A DNA stretch of 46,156 bases from contig JAUJMV010000006.1 of assembly GCA_030446685.1 (NCBI GenBank), positions 153,256-199,411 on the forward strand, in the 5' to 3' direction. Shown here piece by piece: positions 1 to 8,579 of the stretch. Positions within the stretch are counted from its first letter, which is position 1, and each line of letters begins with the position of its first letter. Under the pieces are notes generated by a model. That model searched no databases and had not been told where the DNA came from. It saw only the letters and a program-made list of their open reading frames with translations. Position numbers and translations under genes: made by a program. The DNA comes from Thermomicrobiales bacterium (GTDB lineage: Bacteria > Chloroflexota > Chloroflexia > Thermomicrobiales > CADCWN01).

Positions 1-606
1 ATCCGTGCCGACGACGTCGAAGAACTCGGTGCGGGTCGCGCCGGGGGACAGCGCGATCACCCGCAGCCCCGTGCCGAGGGACTCCTGCCACAGCGCCTCG
101 GTGAAGCTCAGCACGAACGCCTTCGCCGCCGCGTACACGGCCATGTTCGGGGCGGGGAAATACGCCGCCATGCTCGCGACGTTGATCAGCACCCCGGTGC
201 CGGCGGCGCGCAGCCGCTCGATGAACGCCCGGCTGATGTCGACGACGTTGGCGACGTCGACGTTGATTTCCTCCTGGAGGCGCCGCGGGTCCTCGGTATG
301 GAATGGGCCGAAGGTGCCGAAGCCCGCGTTGTTGACGAGGCTCGTCACGGTGAGGCCGCGCCGGGCCACCTCCTCCGCGAGCGCCTGACCCGCGGCGGGG
401 AGGCTCAGGTCGAGCGGGATCGCCGTGGCGCGGATACCGTAGGTCGTGCTGAGTTCGGCGGCCAGCGGCTCGAGACGGTCCCGGCGTCGGGCGACGAGCA
501 CGACGTCCGAGCCCCGCCTGGCGAACGCGCGCGCGAACTCGACGCCGATGCCGGAACTGGCGCCGGTGATGAGGGTGGTCTGCCCGTGGTAGTCGACGGC
601 GGTCAT
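1..606 (-). CDS. SDR-family NAD(P)-dependent oxidoreductase (3' end outside window)
   Basis: The frame runs from an ATG at 606 to the window edge, giving 202 residues with no stop, so the C-terminus is missing. The N-terminus reads TLITGASSGIG, the Rossmann TGxxxGxG cofactor motif. NNAGFGTFG (NNAG motif) follows, then YAAAKAF, the YxxxK catalytic motif, and an SPGATRTEF segment typical of classical short-chain dehydrogenases. The substrate cannot be told from sequence. A GGAGG ribosome site lies 5 nt upstream of the ATG. It is divergent from the TetR gene at 772 across a shared promoter/operator region, so local repression by that regulator is likely (inference). Confidence 0.9.
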   Translation of the reverse strand, partial: MTAVDYHGQTTLITGASSGIGVEFARAFARRGSDVVLVARRRDRLEPLAAELSTTYGIRATAIPLDLSLPAAGQALAEEVARRGLTVTSLVNNAGFGTFGPFHTEDPRRLQEEINVDVANVVDISRAFIERLRAAGTGVLINVASMAAYFPAPNMAVYAAAKAFVLSFTEALWQESLGTGLRVIALSPGATRTEFFDVVGTD

Positions 607-694
607 GGCTGCCTCCTGGGGGTTGAGGGTGGACGGACGGGACGGCGCGGCGCCGGGCGGGGGCGCCGCCGAGAGGACCGCGCAGCACCACCTC

Positions 695-765
695 AATTAT
701 AATGCCATAATTGTCACTAAGTGTCAATATCGGCCTATTGCGCCGAATGTCTGGTATGGTATACT
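695..765. promoter_or_regulatory. Divergent SDR/tetR promoter with TetR-type operator
   Basis: Positions 711-727 (TTGTCACTAAGTGTCAA) form an inverted repeat with one mismatch, a plausible TetR dimer site. On the minus strand a TTGACA -35 box (722-727) has a CATTAT -10 box 17 bp away, so the palindrome would cover the SDR promoter. On the plus strand TATACT at 760-765 is a -10 box only 6 nt before the tetR ATG at 772, with TTGCGC at 738-743 as a weak -35 box. The positions are read directly; the regulatory roles are inferred. Confidence 0.6.
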
Positions 766-771
766 GGGCGC

Positions 772-1374
772 ATGAATTCGCAGGTCGCTGACGCCCCAGG
801 GCTGCGAGCGCGCACCCGCCGAGCGGTGCAGGCCGAGATCGGCGGTGCGGCCATGCGCCTGTTCCTTGAGCAGGGCTTCGACGCCACCACGATGGAGCAA
901 ATCGCGCGCGCCGCCGGCATCTCGCGCCGCTCCCTCTTCCGTTACTTCAGCACGAAGGAGGACATTGTCCTCGGCCACCTCGTCGAGGCGGGGCTGGCCG
1001 TGAAGGACGCCCTCGAAGCTCGTGCGGTGAGTGAGCCCCCCTGGGAGGCGCTGCGTGCCGCCCTCGAGGCGCTCGCCCTCGACCCCCAGTACTCGCCCGA
1101 GAGGACCCTCGGGATCGCGAAGATGCTCTACGGGACGCCCTCGCTGCGCGCCAGCCACTTCGAGAAGCAGTTGCGGTGGCAGGAACTCCTCGTGCCGAAC
1201 ATTCAACTGCGCCTGGGCGCGGCGACCGGCGACGGGCCCGATCCGCGGGCACAGGCAATCGTCGCCTGCGCCCTGACGTGCCTCGACGTCGCGACCGAGA
1301 CCTGGACCCGGAGCGACGGCGAGGGAGACCTCGGCCAACTTTTCGACCAGGCGGTTGCCGCGGTTCGCGGTTAG
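772..1374 (+). CDS. TetR/AcrR-family transcriptional regulator
   Basis: 200 residues, the usual TetR length. The N-terminal helix-turn-helix occupies about residues 18-66 and contains the family signature DATTMEQIARAAGISRRS followed by LFRYFSTKEDIV. The C-terminal helical ligand/dimer domain is not diagnostic. The ATG at 772 is preferred over upstream in-frame starts because the DNA-binding domain begins shortly after it and the -10 box ends at 765. There is no clear Shine-Dalgarno sequence, so the mRNA may be leaderless. It faces away from the SDR gene, its likely target, and probably represses both genes through the palindrome at 711-727 (inference). Confidence 0.9.
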   Translation: MNSQVADAPGLRARTRRAVQAEIGGAAMRLFLEQGFDATTMEQIARAAGISRRSLFRYFSTKEDIVLGHLVEAGLAVKDALEARAVSEPPWEALRAALEALALDPQYSPERTLGIAKMLYGTPSLRASHFEKQLRWQELLVPNIQLRLGAATGDGPDPRAQAIVACALTCLDVATETWTRSDGEGDLGQLFDQAVAAVRG

Positions 1375-1739
1375 CGGGTCCTCGACGCGCACGTCGCTAC
1401 AGTACGGGGCGTGCGCGCGGCGGCGTCCTCGAGGAGGTTCCGGCGTCGCCCCCAACGACGGGCAGGAACCCTCACCCGATGCACGCGCACTCAGCCTCGC
1501 GGCGAGTCAGGTGAAGATCAATGCGCGGACATGCCGCAAGTGGGGCATGGTCGCCCCTGGGGGCGGGCGGCCGCCGGCCGTGGTGTGGGGCCGCCGGCCG
1601 GCCACGACTTTCCCCGCCGCGGCCAAGTCGACGACCCGGCCCACCTTCGGCAAAAAGCGGCGTGGAGTGATCATCGAAAGGCGGCAAGACCCGGAGTCGC
1701 CGGACACGATCTCGCCCTACCGCGACACCTCGCCGGAGG
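1375..1739. other. Intergenic stretch without recognisable gene
   Basis: This GC-rich stretch separates the convergent tetR and SMI1/KNR4 genes. It contains short repeated GGCCGCCGGCCG tracts around 1570-1600. I see no convincing coding signal, RNA gene or clear terminator. Confidence 0.5.
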
Positions 1740-2171
1740 TCACACGCGCTCCTCACGTTCTTTCCCTGTCAGGAGCCGCTCGATTCCTTCCCGAAACGTC
1801 GGTCCGATCACCTCGCAACAGTCAGGATCGAGGTCTCCGAATGGCACGCGGATCAGCGCCGGTCGGGTAGCGGAAGTGGTGTAATCCAGGGCGAAGCACT
1901 CCCCGCCTCCGTCGCTGCCGATGGCCAACACTATCGGCAGGTATCGGTCGATGTGATAGTCCTCGTTGAGCTGTCCAACCTGCTCGATGGGCCACAGCGA
2001 GAGAGAGTCTCGACCGAGATCGCCCTCGCCGCCGTTCGACCAACTCAAGAATATCTTGTACTCCTCCGGCAGCACGAACCGGAGCAGCCTTTCCACGTCC
2101 AGGATCTGTTCCCATGTCGAGCCGTCATTCTTGAACCAATGGGCAGCGATAGCGTTGATGGCGCGATTCAT
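1740..2171 (-). CDS. SMI1/KNR4-family protein
   Basis: About 143 residues from the ATG at 2171. LPEEYKIFLSWSNGGEG, followed by LSLWPIEQV and AIGSDGGGECFALDY, is the recognisable SMI1/KNR4 (SUKH) core. In bacteria this fold is often an immunity protein to contact-dependent toxins or a general protein-interaction domain. No toxin gene is adjacent, so its role is unknown. The frame extends upstream to 2300, but that part overlaps the end of the neighbouring IS630 element and looks non-coding. The N-terminal 25 residues before LLRFVLPEEY are less typical, so the IS may have disturbed the 5' end. Confidence 0.75.
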   Translation of the reverse strand: MNRAINAIAAHWFKNDGSTWEQILDVERLLRFVLPEEYKIFLSWSNGGEGDLGRDSLSLWPIEQVGQLNEDYHIDRYLPIVLAIGSDGGGECFALDYTTSATRPALIRVPFGDLDPDCCEVIGPTFREGIERLLTGKEREERV

Positions 2172-2232
2172 GCCGACGTTCCCATCATTCGGGCGCGAGA
2201 TCGATCGGGAGACTGCTAGAGGATCATCCCGG

Positions 2233-3306
2233 CTTGGGCGGAAGATCTGGTATGGTTGGCTGTGAAGGAGGGCGGCGGATGCGGGCGTTGGCGGTACCAT
2301 GGACGGCGGCGGAGTTGGAGCGGCGGTATCGGGCGGCGGCGACGCCGCTGGCGGCGCGGCGGTACCAGGCGCTGTGGCTGCGGGCGCAGGGGATCGGCAT
2401 GCGCGAGGCGGCCGCGACGGTCGGCGTCACCACCGAGACGTTGCGCGCCTGGATCAAGCGCGGGGCGGCCGAGGGGTTGGACGCGCTGGCGGGACGCAAG
2501 CCCGGCCCGGGCGGGCGGGGCAAGCTGACGGCGGCGCAGCAGGAGCAGGTCCTGGCGTGGGCCGACGCCGCGCCGCGCGTGACGATGCCCACGCTGCGGG
2601 CGCGGATCAGGGGAAGCTGGAGCATCGCGCTGAGCGAGCCCCAGGTCTGGGCGCTGGTGCGCGGGCGCGGCTTCCGGCGCGTGGTCCCGCGCAAGCGCCA
2701 CTACCAGGCGGACCCGGCGGCGCTGGCCGGCGCCGAAAAAAACCGAGCGTGCTGGCCGCGTATGTGGCGACGCGCCCCGACACCCACCTGCTGTATGCTG
2801 ACGAGGCGTGGTGGGGGTTGGCCACTGAGGTCGGCAAGGTCTGGGCGCGTGGGACGCGGCCGGTGCTCGACGTGAGCGGTGGCCGGTCGTGGACGCCCGT
2901 GATGGCGGTGGTCGAGCCCGCCACTAGGCGGCTGCACGGCCTGATCGCCGGGCGCTTCGACGCCCGCTGGTTCGGCCGCTTCCTGCGCGAGGTCGCCGCT
3001 GCCTATCCCGGCGAGCGCGTCATCCTGGTGGTGGACAACGCGGGCTGGCACCGGGCCAGGGCGCTCGCCGTGTCCGCGAACGTCATCCTCTGGTTCCTCC
3101 CGCCCCACTGCCCCGAGGCGAACCCCGCCGAGCAGATCTGGCAGTGGCTGCGCGACCATCACACGCGCGGCGAGCTGTTCCGCGACCGCGCGGCCCTCCC
3201 TCGACGCCCTCTGCCGCGGGCTGGTCGCGCTGATGGACGACCCGGCGCGGGTGCGCTCGCTCACCGCCCGCGCCGCGCCGCCGCGCGATGCAAGACTTTC
3301 CTCAAG
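2233..3306 (+). mobile_element. IS630-family insertion sequence, copy A
   Basis: The ends carry imperfect inverted repeats. The left reads CTTGGGCGGAAGATCTGG from 2233, and the complement of the right end reads CTTGAGGAAAGTCTTG. The same terminal sequence recurs at the tail fragment ending near 4433, which supports the right boundary. The element encodes a two-frame IS630/Tc1-mariner-type DDE transposase. It lies just upstream of the SMI1/KNR4 gene. The exact outer bases and the TA target duplication are uncertain. Confidence 0.7.
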
Positions 3307-3315
3307 ACGGTATGA
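2279..3315 (+). pseudogene. IS630 transposase orfA/orfB with -1 frameshift site and a second, disruptive frameshift
   Basis: The first frame starts at ATG 2279 behind AAGGAGG and encodes the helix-turn-helix half (MREAAATVGVTTETLRAWIK). At 2737-2743 the reading frame passes A_AAA_AAC. A -1 shift there joins it to the catalytic half (YADEAWWG, then VVDNAGWHRA and PPHCPEANPAEQIW, the DDE residues). A second change, one extra C near 3198-3200, moves the last 40 residues (MDDPARVRSLTARA) out of frame. The tail fragment at 4262-4433 shows the undamaged reading LLDALCGDLVALMD. So the first shift may be programmed and the second is probably decay or a sequencing error. Confidence 0.75.
2737..2743 (+). 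other. Candidate programmed -1 frameshift heptamer A_AAA_AAC
   Basis: In the zero frame the codons are GAA AAA AAC, which gives the classical X_XXY_YYZ slippery heptamer. A -1 slip opens exactly the frame that encodes the transposase catalytic domain. Programmed frameshifting is known in several IS630-family elements. No stimulatory stem-loop was worked out. Confidence 0.55.
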
Positions 3316-3354
3316 GTCGGAGAACGCATTCAAGGTGCGCTGTTCAGACCATCC

Positions 3355-3384
3355 GGGGCGGGCTGATCGGCGTCAGCCCGCCCC
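3355..3384. terminator. GC-rich hairpin downstream of IS copy A
   Basis: A perfect 12-bp stem, GGGGCGGGCTGA/TCAGCCCGCCCC, encloses a 6-nt loop. There is no T-run. It sits between the IS and the DHFR-like gene and could terminate transcription from either side. Confidence 0.5.
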
Positions 3385-3561
3385 GTCGGGTCTCCTCCCG
3401 GCGCGCAAGCCGAAAGGCGTGCCCGGATGGTCCTTACCACGCTGCCGATAGTATGAACACGCTTCGTGTCCCTTCGTACCTTCGTAGTCAGATTGTCTCT
3501 CCCCGTCTCCCGCCCCGCTCTGCGCGCGCGCCGCTCTGCGCGCTCTGTGGCTGAAATCCCT

Positions 3562-4153
3562 CTACTCGGGGCGGTCCACGGTGTAGTGGGTCAGGGACGA
3601 CGCCGGAGGGGAGAGAGGCCGGGCCTCGACGAGTCGCAGGTTGAGCCGCACGTCGTCGGGGAAGATCTTCTTGCCGCCCCCAGCACGACCGGGTAGACGA
3701 GCAGGTAGTAATCGTCGATCAGGTCGTGCCGGGCCAGGGTTTGGATGAGGACGCTGCTGCCATCGATGAAGATGTTCTTGCCCGGCTGCGCCTTCAGGGC
3801 GCGCACCTCCTCGATCACGTTGTCCTTGATGAGGGTCGAGTTCCGCCAGGCCGAGGCGTCGGCCAGGGTGGTGGAGACGACATACTTCTGCATCGCGTTG
3901 AAGCCGGGCTCGTTCGGGTCGCCGTCCGCCATCGGCTCGAAGGCGCCGCCGTGGATCTGCCACGTCTTGCGCCCGAGGAGCAGGGTGTCGCCCTCGCTCA
4001 TCACGTTGGTGAAATGGTCGCCGATCGCATCGTCCCAATAGGGCCAGGTCCACCCACCCTGGGTGAAGCCGCCCTCCGTATCCTCGTCCTTGCCCCCGGT
4101 GCCTGGATCACCCCGTCCAGCGACATGAACTCCGAGACAACGATCTTGCGCAT
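3562..4153 (-). pseudogene. Dihydrofolate reductase-family (RibD C-terminal domain) protein, two frameshifts
   Basis: Starting at ATG 4153, MRKIVVSEFMSLDGVIQAPG is the typical N-terminus of YyaP/YwjB-like dihydrofolate reductase-family proteins. The core in the second frame reads LLLGRKTW and IFIDGSSVLIQTL, then LLVYPVVLG. The third frame supplies GKKIFPDDVRLNLRLVEARP, and translation ends at 3562. Two single-base deficits in C runs (4093-4097 and about 3677-3681) cause the shifts. With one base added in each, a full-length protein of about 196 residues results. These may be sequencing errors. The gene lies between IS copy A and a tail fragment of the same IS. Confidence 0.75.
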
Positions 4154-4261
4154 CTGCTCCTCCTCTGCTCTCGGTCGGGGCGAGCGCCCTGCATCCTACA
4201 TCAGCCACATCCGATAGTCGCTCGGGATGGCGCGAGATCGACAGTTTAGAACATCAGTGGT

Positions 4262-4433
4262 CGAGCAGGGATGGCTGCGCGACCACCACACGCGCAGCCT
4301 CCTCTTCCAGACCCGCGCCGCGCTCCTCGACGCCCTCTGCGGCGACCTGGTCGCCCTGATGGACGAGCCCGCCCGCGTCCGCTCCCTCACCGCCCGCGCC
4401 CACAGTAGCGCGACCGATGCAAGAATTTCCGCC
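4262..4433 (+). mobile_element. 3' fragment of an IS630 element related to copy A
   Basis: The translation WLRDHHTRSLLFQTRAALLDAL, continuing to LVALMDEPARVRSLTARA, matches the C-terminus of the copy A transposase. The DNA ends in the same terminal repeat (complement GGCGGAAATTCTTGCATCGG). Everything upstream of residue WLRDHH is gone. IS copy B is inserted immediately to the right, at the TA at 4434-4435. Confidence 0.75.
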
Positions 4434-4435
4434 TA

Positions 4436-5417
4436 CAGCGTTTTTCAGGGTGATGTGGCTTAGCCGCAGGGCGAAGAAGTGGCGGGCGTCCTGGGGCGTG
4501 ATGGCGTCGAGGGCGGGGCCGATGGCCTGCTGCACCGCCTCCCCGGTGCGGGCCTTCGCGCGGCGCAGCGCGGCTTTGCACTTGGCGAACGCCTCCTCGA
4601 TCGGCCCAAGTCGGGCGAGTAGGCCAGCGCAGCCGGCGGCCCGCCGCCTCGATCAGCTCGCGCACGGCGCGCGCGTCGGCACGTTGTCGAGCACCACCGT
4701 CTGGCCGGGGCGCAGCGCCGGGGCGACGCAGGTGCGGATGAACGCCTCGACCGTCGCGGCATCCGCCGCGCCCTCGACGGTCATTGCCGCCCCGATGCCC
4801 GCGGTGGTCAGGGCCGCCAGGGTGGTGATGTTGCGCCCCTTGTTGAAGGGGACCCGGTCGTGCGCCGGGCGCGCGGCGCCCGCGCGACCCGGCGTCATCG
4901 CGACGTTCGCGCCGGTCTCGTCGAGCGCGACGACCTCGTCCGGGTCCCACGTCGCGACCTCCTCGCGCCACGCCCGCCGCTTCACCTCGCCGCGCTCGGC
5001 CGCCCCGAGCGTCTTCGAGGTCCACTCGGCGCGCGATCGTGCGCCACATCGGCTCACGCTCACCGCCTGCCCCGTCGTCGCCGCCCACTGCTCTGCTCCG
5101 GCGTCGGGCGCGGCTTCCAACTGGGCGGTGAGCGCCGCGCCCGCTCCGGGCCGATCGCGGGCCGGTCGCCCTGGCGCGGGCGCGGGGCCAGGCCGCCGGT
5201 CGCCCGCCGCAGCCGGAGGTAGTTGCCTATCGTCGTCAGCGACACGCCGAAGCGCCGCGCGACCTCCTCCCGCGCCTGCCCGGCGTCCACCGCCGCCACG
5301 ATCCGTTCCCGCAGATCCGCCGAATATGCGCGCATCCTCGCCTCCCGCTCACCGCGCCCGCGCCGCCCTCGCCCTCCTTCCATCCTAACCCCTATCACAC
5401 TCCCCTGCAAAACGCTG
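4436..5417 (-). mobile_element. IS630-family insertion sequence, copy B
   Basis: The ends are inverted repeats: CAGCGTTTTTCAGGG at 4436 and the complement of the right end, CAGCGTTTTGCAGGGG. They are flanked by TA on both sides (4434-4435 and 5418-5419), the target duplication expected for IS630. The element is 982 bp. It encodes a transposase on the minus strand. It inserted at the very 3' end of the sensor kinase gene, whose open frame now reads into the element. Confidence 0.85.
4460..5335 (-). pseudogene. IS630 transposase of copy B, multiply frameshifted
   Basis: The start MRAYSADLRERIVAAVDAGQ at 5335 is the classical IS630 N-terminal helix-turn-helix. Later parts are spread over three frames: VVALDETGANVAMTP (first Asp), FNKGRNITTLAALTTAGI, QTVVLDNVPTR (second Asp), YSPDLG, and finally QQAIGPALDAITPQDARHFFA, ending near a TAA at 4460-4462. 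At least three frameshifts separate these pieces, so it is unlikely to make an active transposase unless the shifts are sequencing errors. Confidence 0.8.
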
Positions 5418-6787
5418 TAAGTCGGTATCAGCCGCCCGCTTGGGGGCTGGGCCGCGGGGCGGGCGAGGGGCCGGTGAAGGGCGCCGCCGCCGGGGGCGTT
5501 GGCGGCGACGAGATCGCCGCCGTGCGCCAGCAGGATGCGCCGCGCGATCGTCAGGCCGAGCCCGGCCCCGCCGGTGCGCCGGTTGCGCGACGCCTCGCCG
5601 CGGTAGAGCGGTGTGAAGAGGTGCGGCAGATCGCCCGGCGCGATCCCGGGGCCGCTGTCGGCGACGGTGAAGACCGCGCGCCAGGGATCGAGGCGCCAGG
5701 CGACCGCGACGCGCCCGCCGGCGGGGGTGTGACGCAGCGCGTTATCGAGCAGGTTCTCGACGGCGCGCGACAGCAGATGCGCGTCCCCCTCCACCACCGC
5801 CTCGTCCGGCGCGACCGTCGCGGGGCCGGTCAGGGCCAGCGCCACCCCTTTCGCGTCGGCCTGGGGGCGCAGGCCGTCGACCAGCCGCCGCAGCAGGTCG
5901 CCGAGGGAGAGCGGCTCGCGGCGCGGCGTTTGATCGAGGTACTCCAGGCGGGTGTACTCGAAGAGGTCGGCGATCAGGCGTTCGAGCGTCGCCGCCTTGT
6001 CCCGCGCGACGGCGACGTAGCGCGCGGCCTTCTCGGGTGTGTCGGCCACACCCTGGTCGAGGCCGTCGAGGTAGCCGCGCAGGGCGAAGAGGGGGGTGCG
6101 CAGGTCGTGGACGACGGCGCCGATGAAGAGCCGCCGTTCCTGCTCGAGCGCGGCCTGCCGCTCCAGCGCGGCGCGCAGCGCGGCGCCCATCTCCGCGAAG
6201 GCCCCGTTGACCGCCGCGACCTCGCGGACCGGGGACATGGGCAGGGCGACGGCGAGGTCGCCGGCGGCGATCTGGCGGGCGGCCCGGCCCGTCGCCGCCA
6301 GCGGCACGACCACCGAGCGGTTGAGGAACCAGGCGACCCCGCCGAGGGTCAGCAGCAGGGCGGCGAGGACGACGAGCAGCAGGCCCTGGGAGTCGGTGGG
6401 CGGTTCGAGGGGGACGTAGAGGAAGGCCGTGCCGAGGGTGCGAGGGCCGTCGGCGCCGGCCGCGGTGACGACGATCCGTTGGATGGCCTTCGAGTCGGCG
6501 GACTCGTCGGCGCCGGCGAGCGGGTCGGCGGCGCTGCGATAGAGCTCGCGCCCCAGGCCGTCGACGAGGACGAAATCCACCCCGCGTGAGGCGAGCGCGG
6601 CCGCTGTGCCGGCCTGCCAGGCGGGGTCGGGCCAGCGCGCGACATCGGCCCGCAGCGCCCGCGCGACACCGTCCGCGGCGTCGCGCGGCAGGTCATGCCA
6701 GGCGATCAGCCCGGCGACGACCAGGGAGGGGACGGCGATGATCGCGACGAGCGCGAGCGCCAGCCAGCGGCGGATCGGCAGCGTCAC
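5060..6787 (-). CDS. Sensor histidine kinase, 3' end fused to IS copy B
   Basis: The GTG start at 6787 overlaps the regulator stop (GTGA). Two membrane helices (about residues 8-28 and 135-155) flank a short extracytoplasmic domain. They are followed by HAMP (156-208), HisKA with VVHDLRTPL (His227), an N-box NLLDNALRHT, and G-boxes DSGPGIAP and GGAGLGLTIARR. The normal protein should end near residue 450. The literal frame instead runs past 5430 into the transposase N-terminus and stops at 5060. One base fewer near 5476 would give GGAFTGPSP and a natural TGA at 5428-5430, just before the IS. The kinase domains are intact. The partner is the adjacent OmpR-type regulator. Confidence 0.85.
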   Translation of the reverse strand: MTLPIRRWLALALVAIIAVPSLVVAGLIAWHDLPRDAADGVARALRADVARWPDPAWQAGTAAALASRGVDFVLVDGLGRELYRSAADPLAGADESADSKAIQRIVVTAAGADGPRTLGTAFLYVPLEPPTDSQGLLLVVLAALLLTLGGVAWFLNRSVVVPLAATGRAARQIAAGDLAVALPMSPVREVAAVNGAFAEMGAALRAALERQAALEQERRLFIGAVVHDLRTPLFALRGYLDGLDQGVADTPEKAARYVAVARDKAATLERLIADLFEYTRLEYLDQTPRREPLSLGDLLRRLVDGLRPQADAKGVALALTGPATVAPDEAVVEGDAHLLSRAVENLLDNALRHTPAGGRVAVAWRLDPWRAVFTVADSGPGIAPGDLPHLFTPLYRGEASRNRRTGGAGLGLTIARRILLAHGGDLVAANAPGGGALHRPLARPAAQPPSGRLIPTYSVLQGSVIGVRMEGGRGRRGRGEREARMRAYSADLRERIVAAVDAGQAREEVARRFGVSLTTIGNYLRLRRATGGLAPRPRQGDRPAIGPERARRSPPSWKPRPTPEQSSGRRRRGRR

Positions 6788-7503
6788 CGGCGGCCTCCTT
6801 CCCCCTCTTCGCGGCGTCCCTCCTCGAAGCGGTAGCCGACACCCCAGACGGTGACGATGTACCGCGGGTGGGCGGGATCCGCCTCGATCTTCTCGCGGAT
6901 GCGCCCGATGTGGATGGTGAGGCTGTGGCGGTCGCCGAATTCGCCCCAGAAGCGCTCGAAGAGCTGCTCGCGGGTGAAGACCTGGCGCGGGGACTCCGCC
7001 AGCAGGTGCAGCAGGTCGAACTCGCGCGCGGTGAGAGCGACCGGCCGGCCCTCGACGCGCACCTCGCGCGCGCGCAGATCGAGGACCAGGCGCCCGAAAT
7101 CGAGCAGGGCCGCGGGCGGCGGTGCGCCGCGGCCGGCGCGGCGCAGCACCGCCTTGATGCGCGCGACGACCTCGGCGGGCGAGGCGGACTTGACCACGTA
7201 GTCGTCGGCGCCGAGGCCGAGGCCGCGGATCTTGTCGCTGTCCTCCTGGCGGGCGCTGAGGAAGAGCACCGGCACGTCGGAGCGCTCGCGGATCCGCCGG
7301 ACGATCTCGAAGCCGGACTGGCCGGGCATCATCACGTCCAGCAGCACGCAGTCCACCGGCGCGCGGTCGAGCGCGGCGAGCGCGGCGGGGCCGTCCGGCG
7401 CGGTTAGGACGGCGTAGCCCGCCGCCTCCAGGAAGTCGCGCATCAGGTCCGCGATGTCGGCCTCGTCATCGACGACGAGGATCGTCGCCCCTTGCCCCGC
7501 CAT
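6784..7503 (-). CDS. OmpR/PhoB-family response regulator
   Basis: 239 residues. The receiver domain has acidic residues VDDEAD, phospho-acceptor Asp56 in LLDVMMPG and Lys105 in DYVVKS. The C-terminal winged helix has LTAREFDLLHLLAESPRQVFTREQL and RIREKIEADPAHPRYIVTVWGVGYRF. ATG 7503 follows GAGGAG. It precedes and overlaps the kinase gene, forming a two-component operon. The divergent ABC exporter carries 11-bp-spaced direct repeats in its promoter region, the kind of site this family binds, so the exporter is the probable target (inference). Confidence 0.93.
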   Translation of the reverse strand: MAGQGATILVVDDEADIADLMRDFLEAAGYAVLTAPDGPAALAALDRAPVDCVLLDVMMPGQSGFEIVRRIRERSDVPVLFLSARQEDSDKIRGLGLGADDYVVKSASPAEVVARIKAVLRRAGRGAPPPAALLDFGRLVLDLRAREVRVEGRPVALTAREFDLLHLLAESPRQVFTREQLFERFWGEFGDRHSLTIHIGRIREKIEADPAHPRYIVTVWGVGYRFEEGRREEGEGGRR

Positions 7504-7609
7504 CCGTCGCTCCTCACCGGGGTGACCCCCACGCGCCTGCACTCATTATTCACCAGGTCCGGGCCACGCCGCCAGGCTCTTGCCCCCCTCGGAGGACGCG
7601 TTACCGAAG

Positions 7610-7666
7610 TGTTGAGCCTCTGTTGAGATTTGCGCCCACCGGGCGTTGAGGTCGCGGCCCTAGCAT
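7610..7666 (+). promoter_or_regulatory. Candidate response-regulator binding repeats and promoter of the ABC exporter
   Basis: TGTTGAG occurs at 7610-7616 and 7621-7627, exactly 11 bp apart, and CGTTGAG at 7644-7650. Tandem heptamers with 4-bp gaps are the usual target of OmpR/PhoB regulators. TAGCAT at 7661-7666 could serve as a -10 box without a good -35 box, as expected for an activated promoter. The binding partner is inferred from adjacency. Confidence 0.5.
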
Positions 7667-7713
7667 AAGAGTGTGGCGGGCAGGGGCGCCGCCGGAACAG
7701 GAGGAGACGGATC

Positions 7714-7785
7714 ATGAACGCGAACCGGACGACGATTGGCGCCGCCTGGCTCCGCCCGCGCGCCGCGCGAGGCGAGGCCCGGTAG
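7714..7785 (+). CDS. Small ORF (23 aa), possible leader peptide of the ABC operon
   Basis: ATG 7714 is preceded by GGAGGAG at ideal spacing. The ORF encodes 23 residues, Arg- and Ala-rich at the C-terminus (WLRPRAARGEAR), and stops at TAG 7783-7785, 50 nt before the ATPase gene. The strong ribosome site is the only evidence that it is translated. It could be a translated leader or a chance ORF. Confidence 0.35.
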   Translation: MNANRTTIGAAWLRPRAARGEAR

Positions 7786-7835
7786 GATGGGGCGCCGTGG
7801 CCGAACACAACACCAGTGAGGAAAGGGCTGACGAC

Positions 7836-8575
<740 letters not shown>

Positions 8576-8579
<4 letters not shown>

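Noticed and set aside
5060..5335. Kinase-transposase chimera as a purposeful fusion protein
   Set aside because: The junction coincides with the IS terminal repeat and with a probable one-base frame error, so accidental read-through is the simpler explanation.
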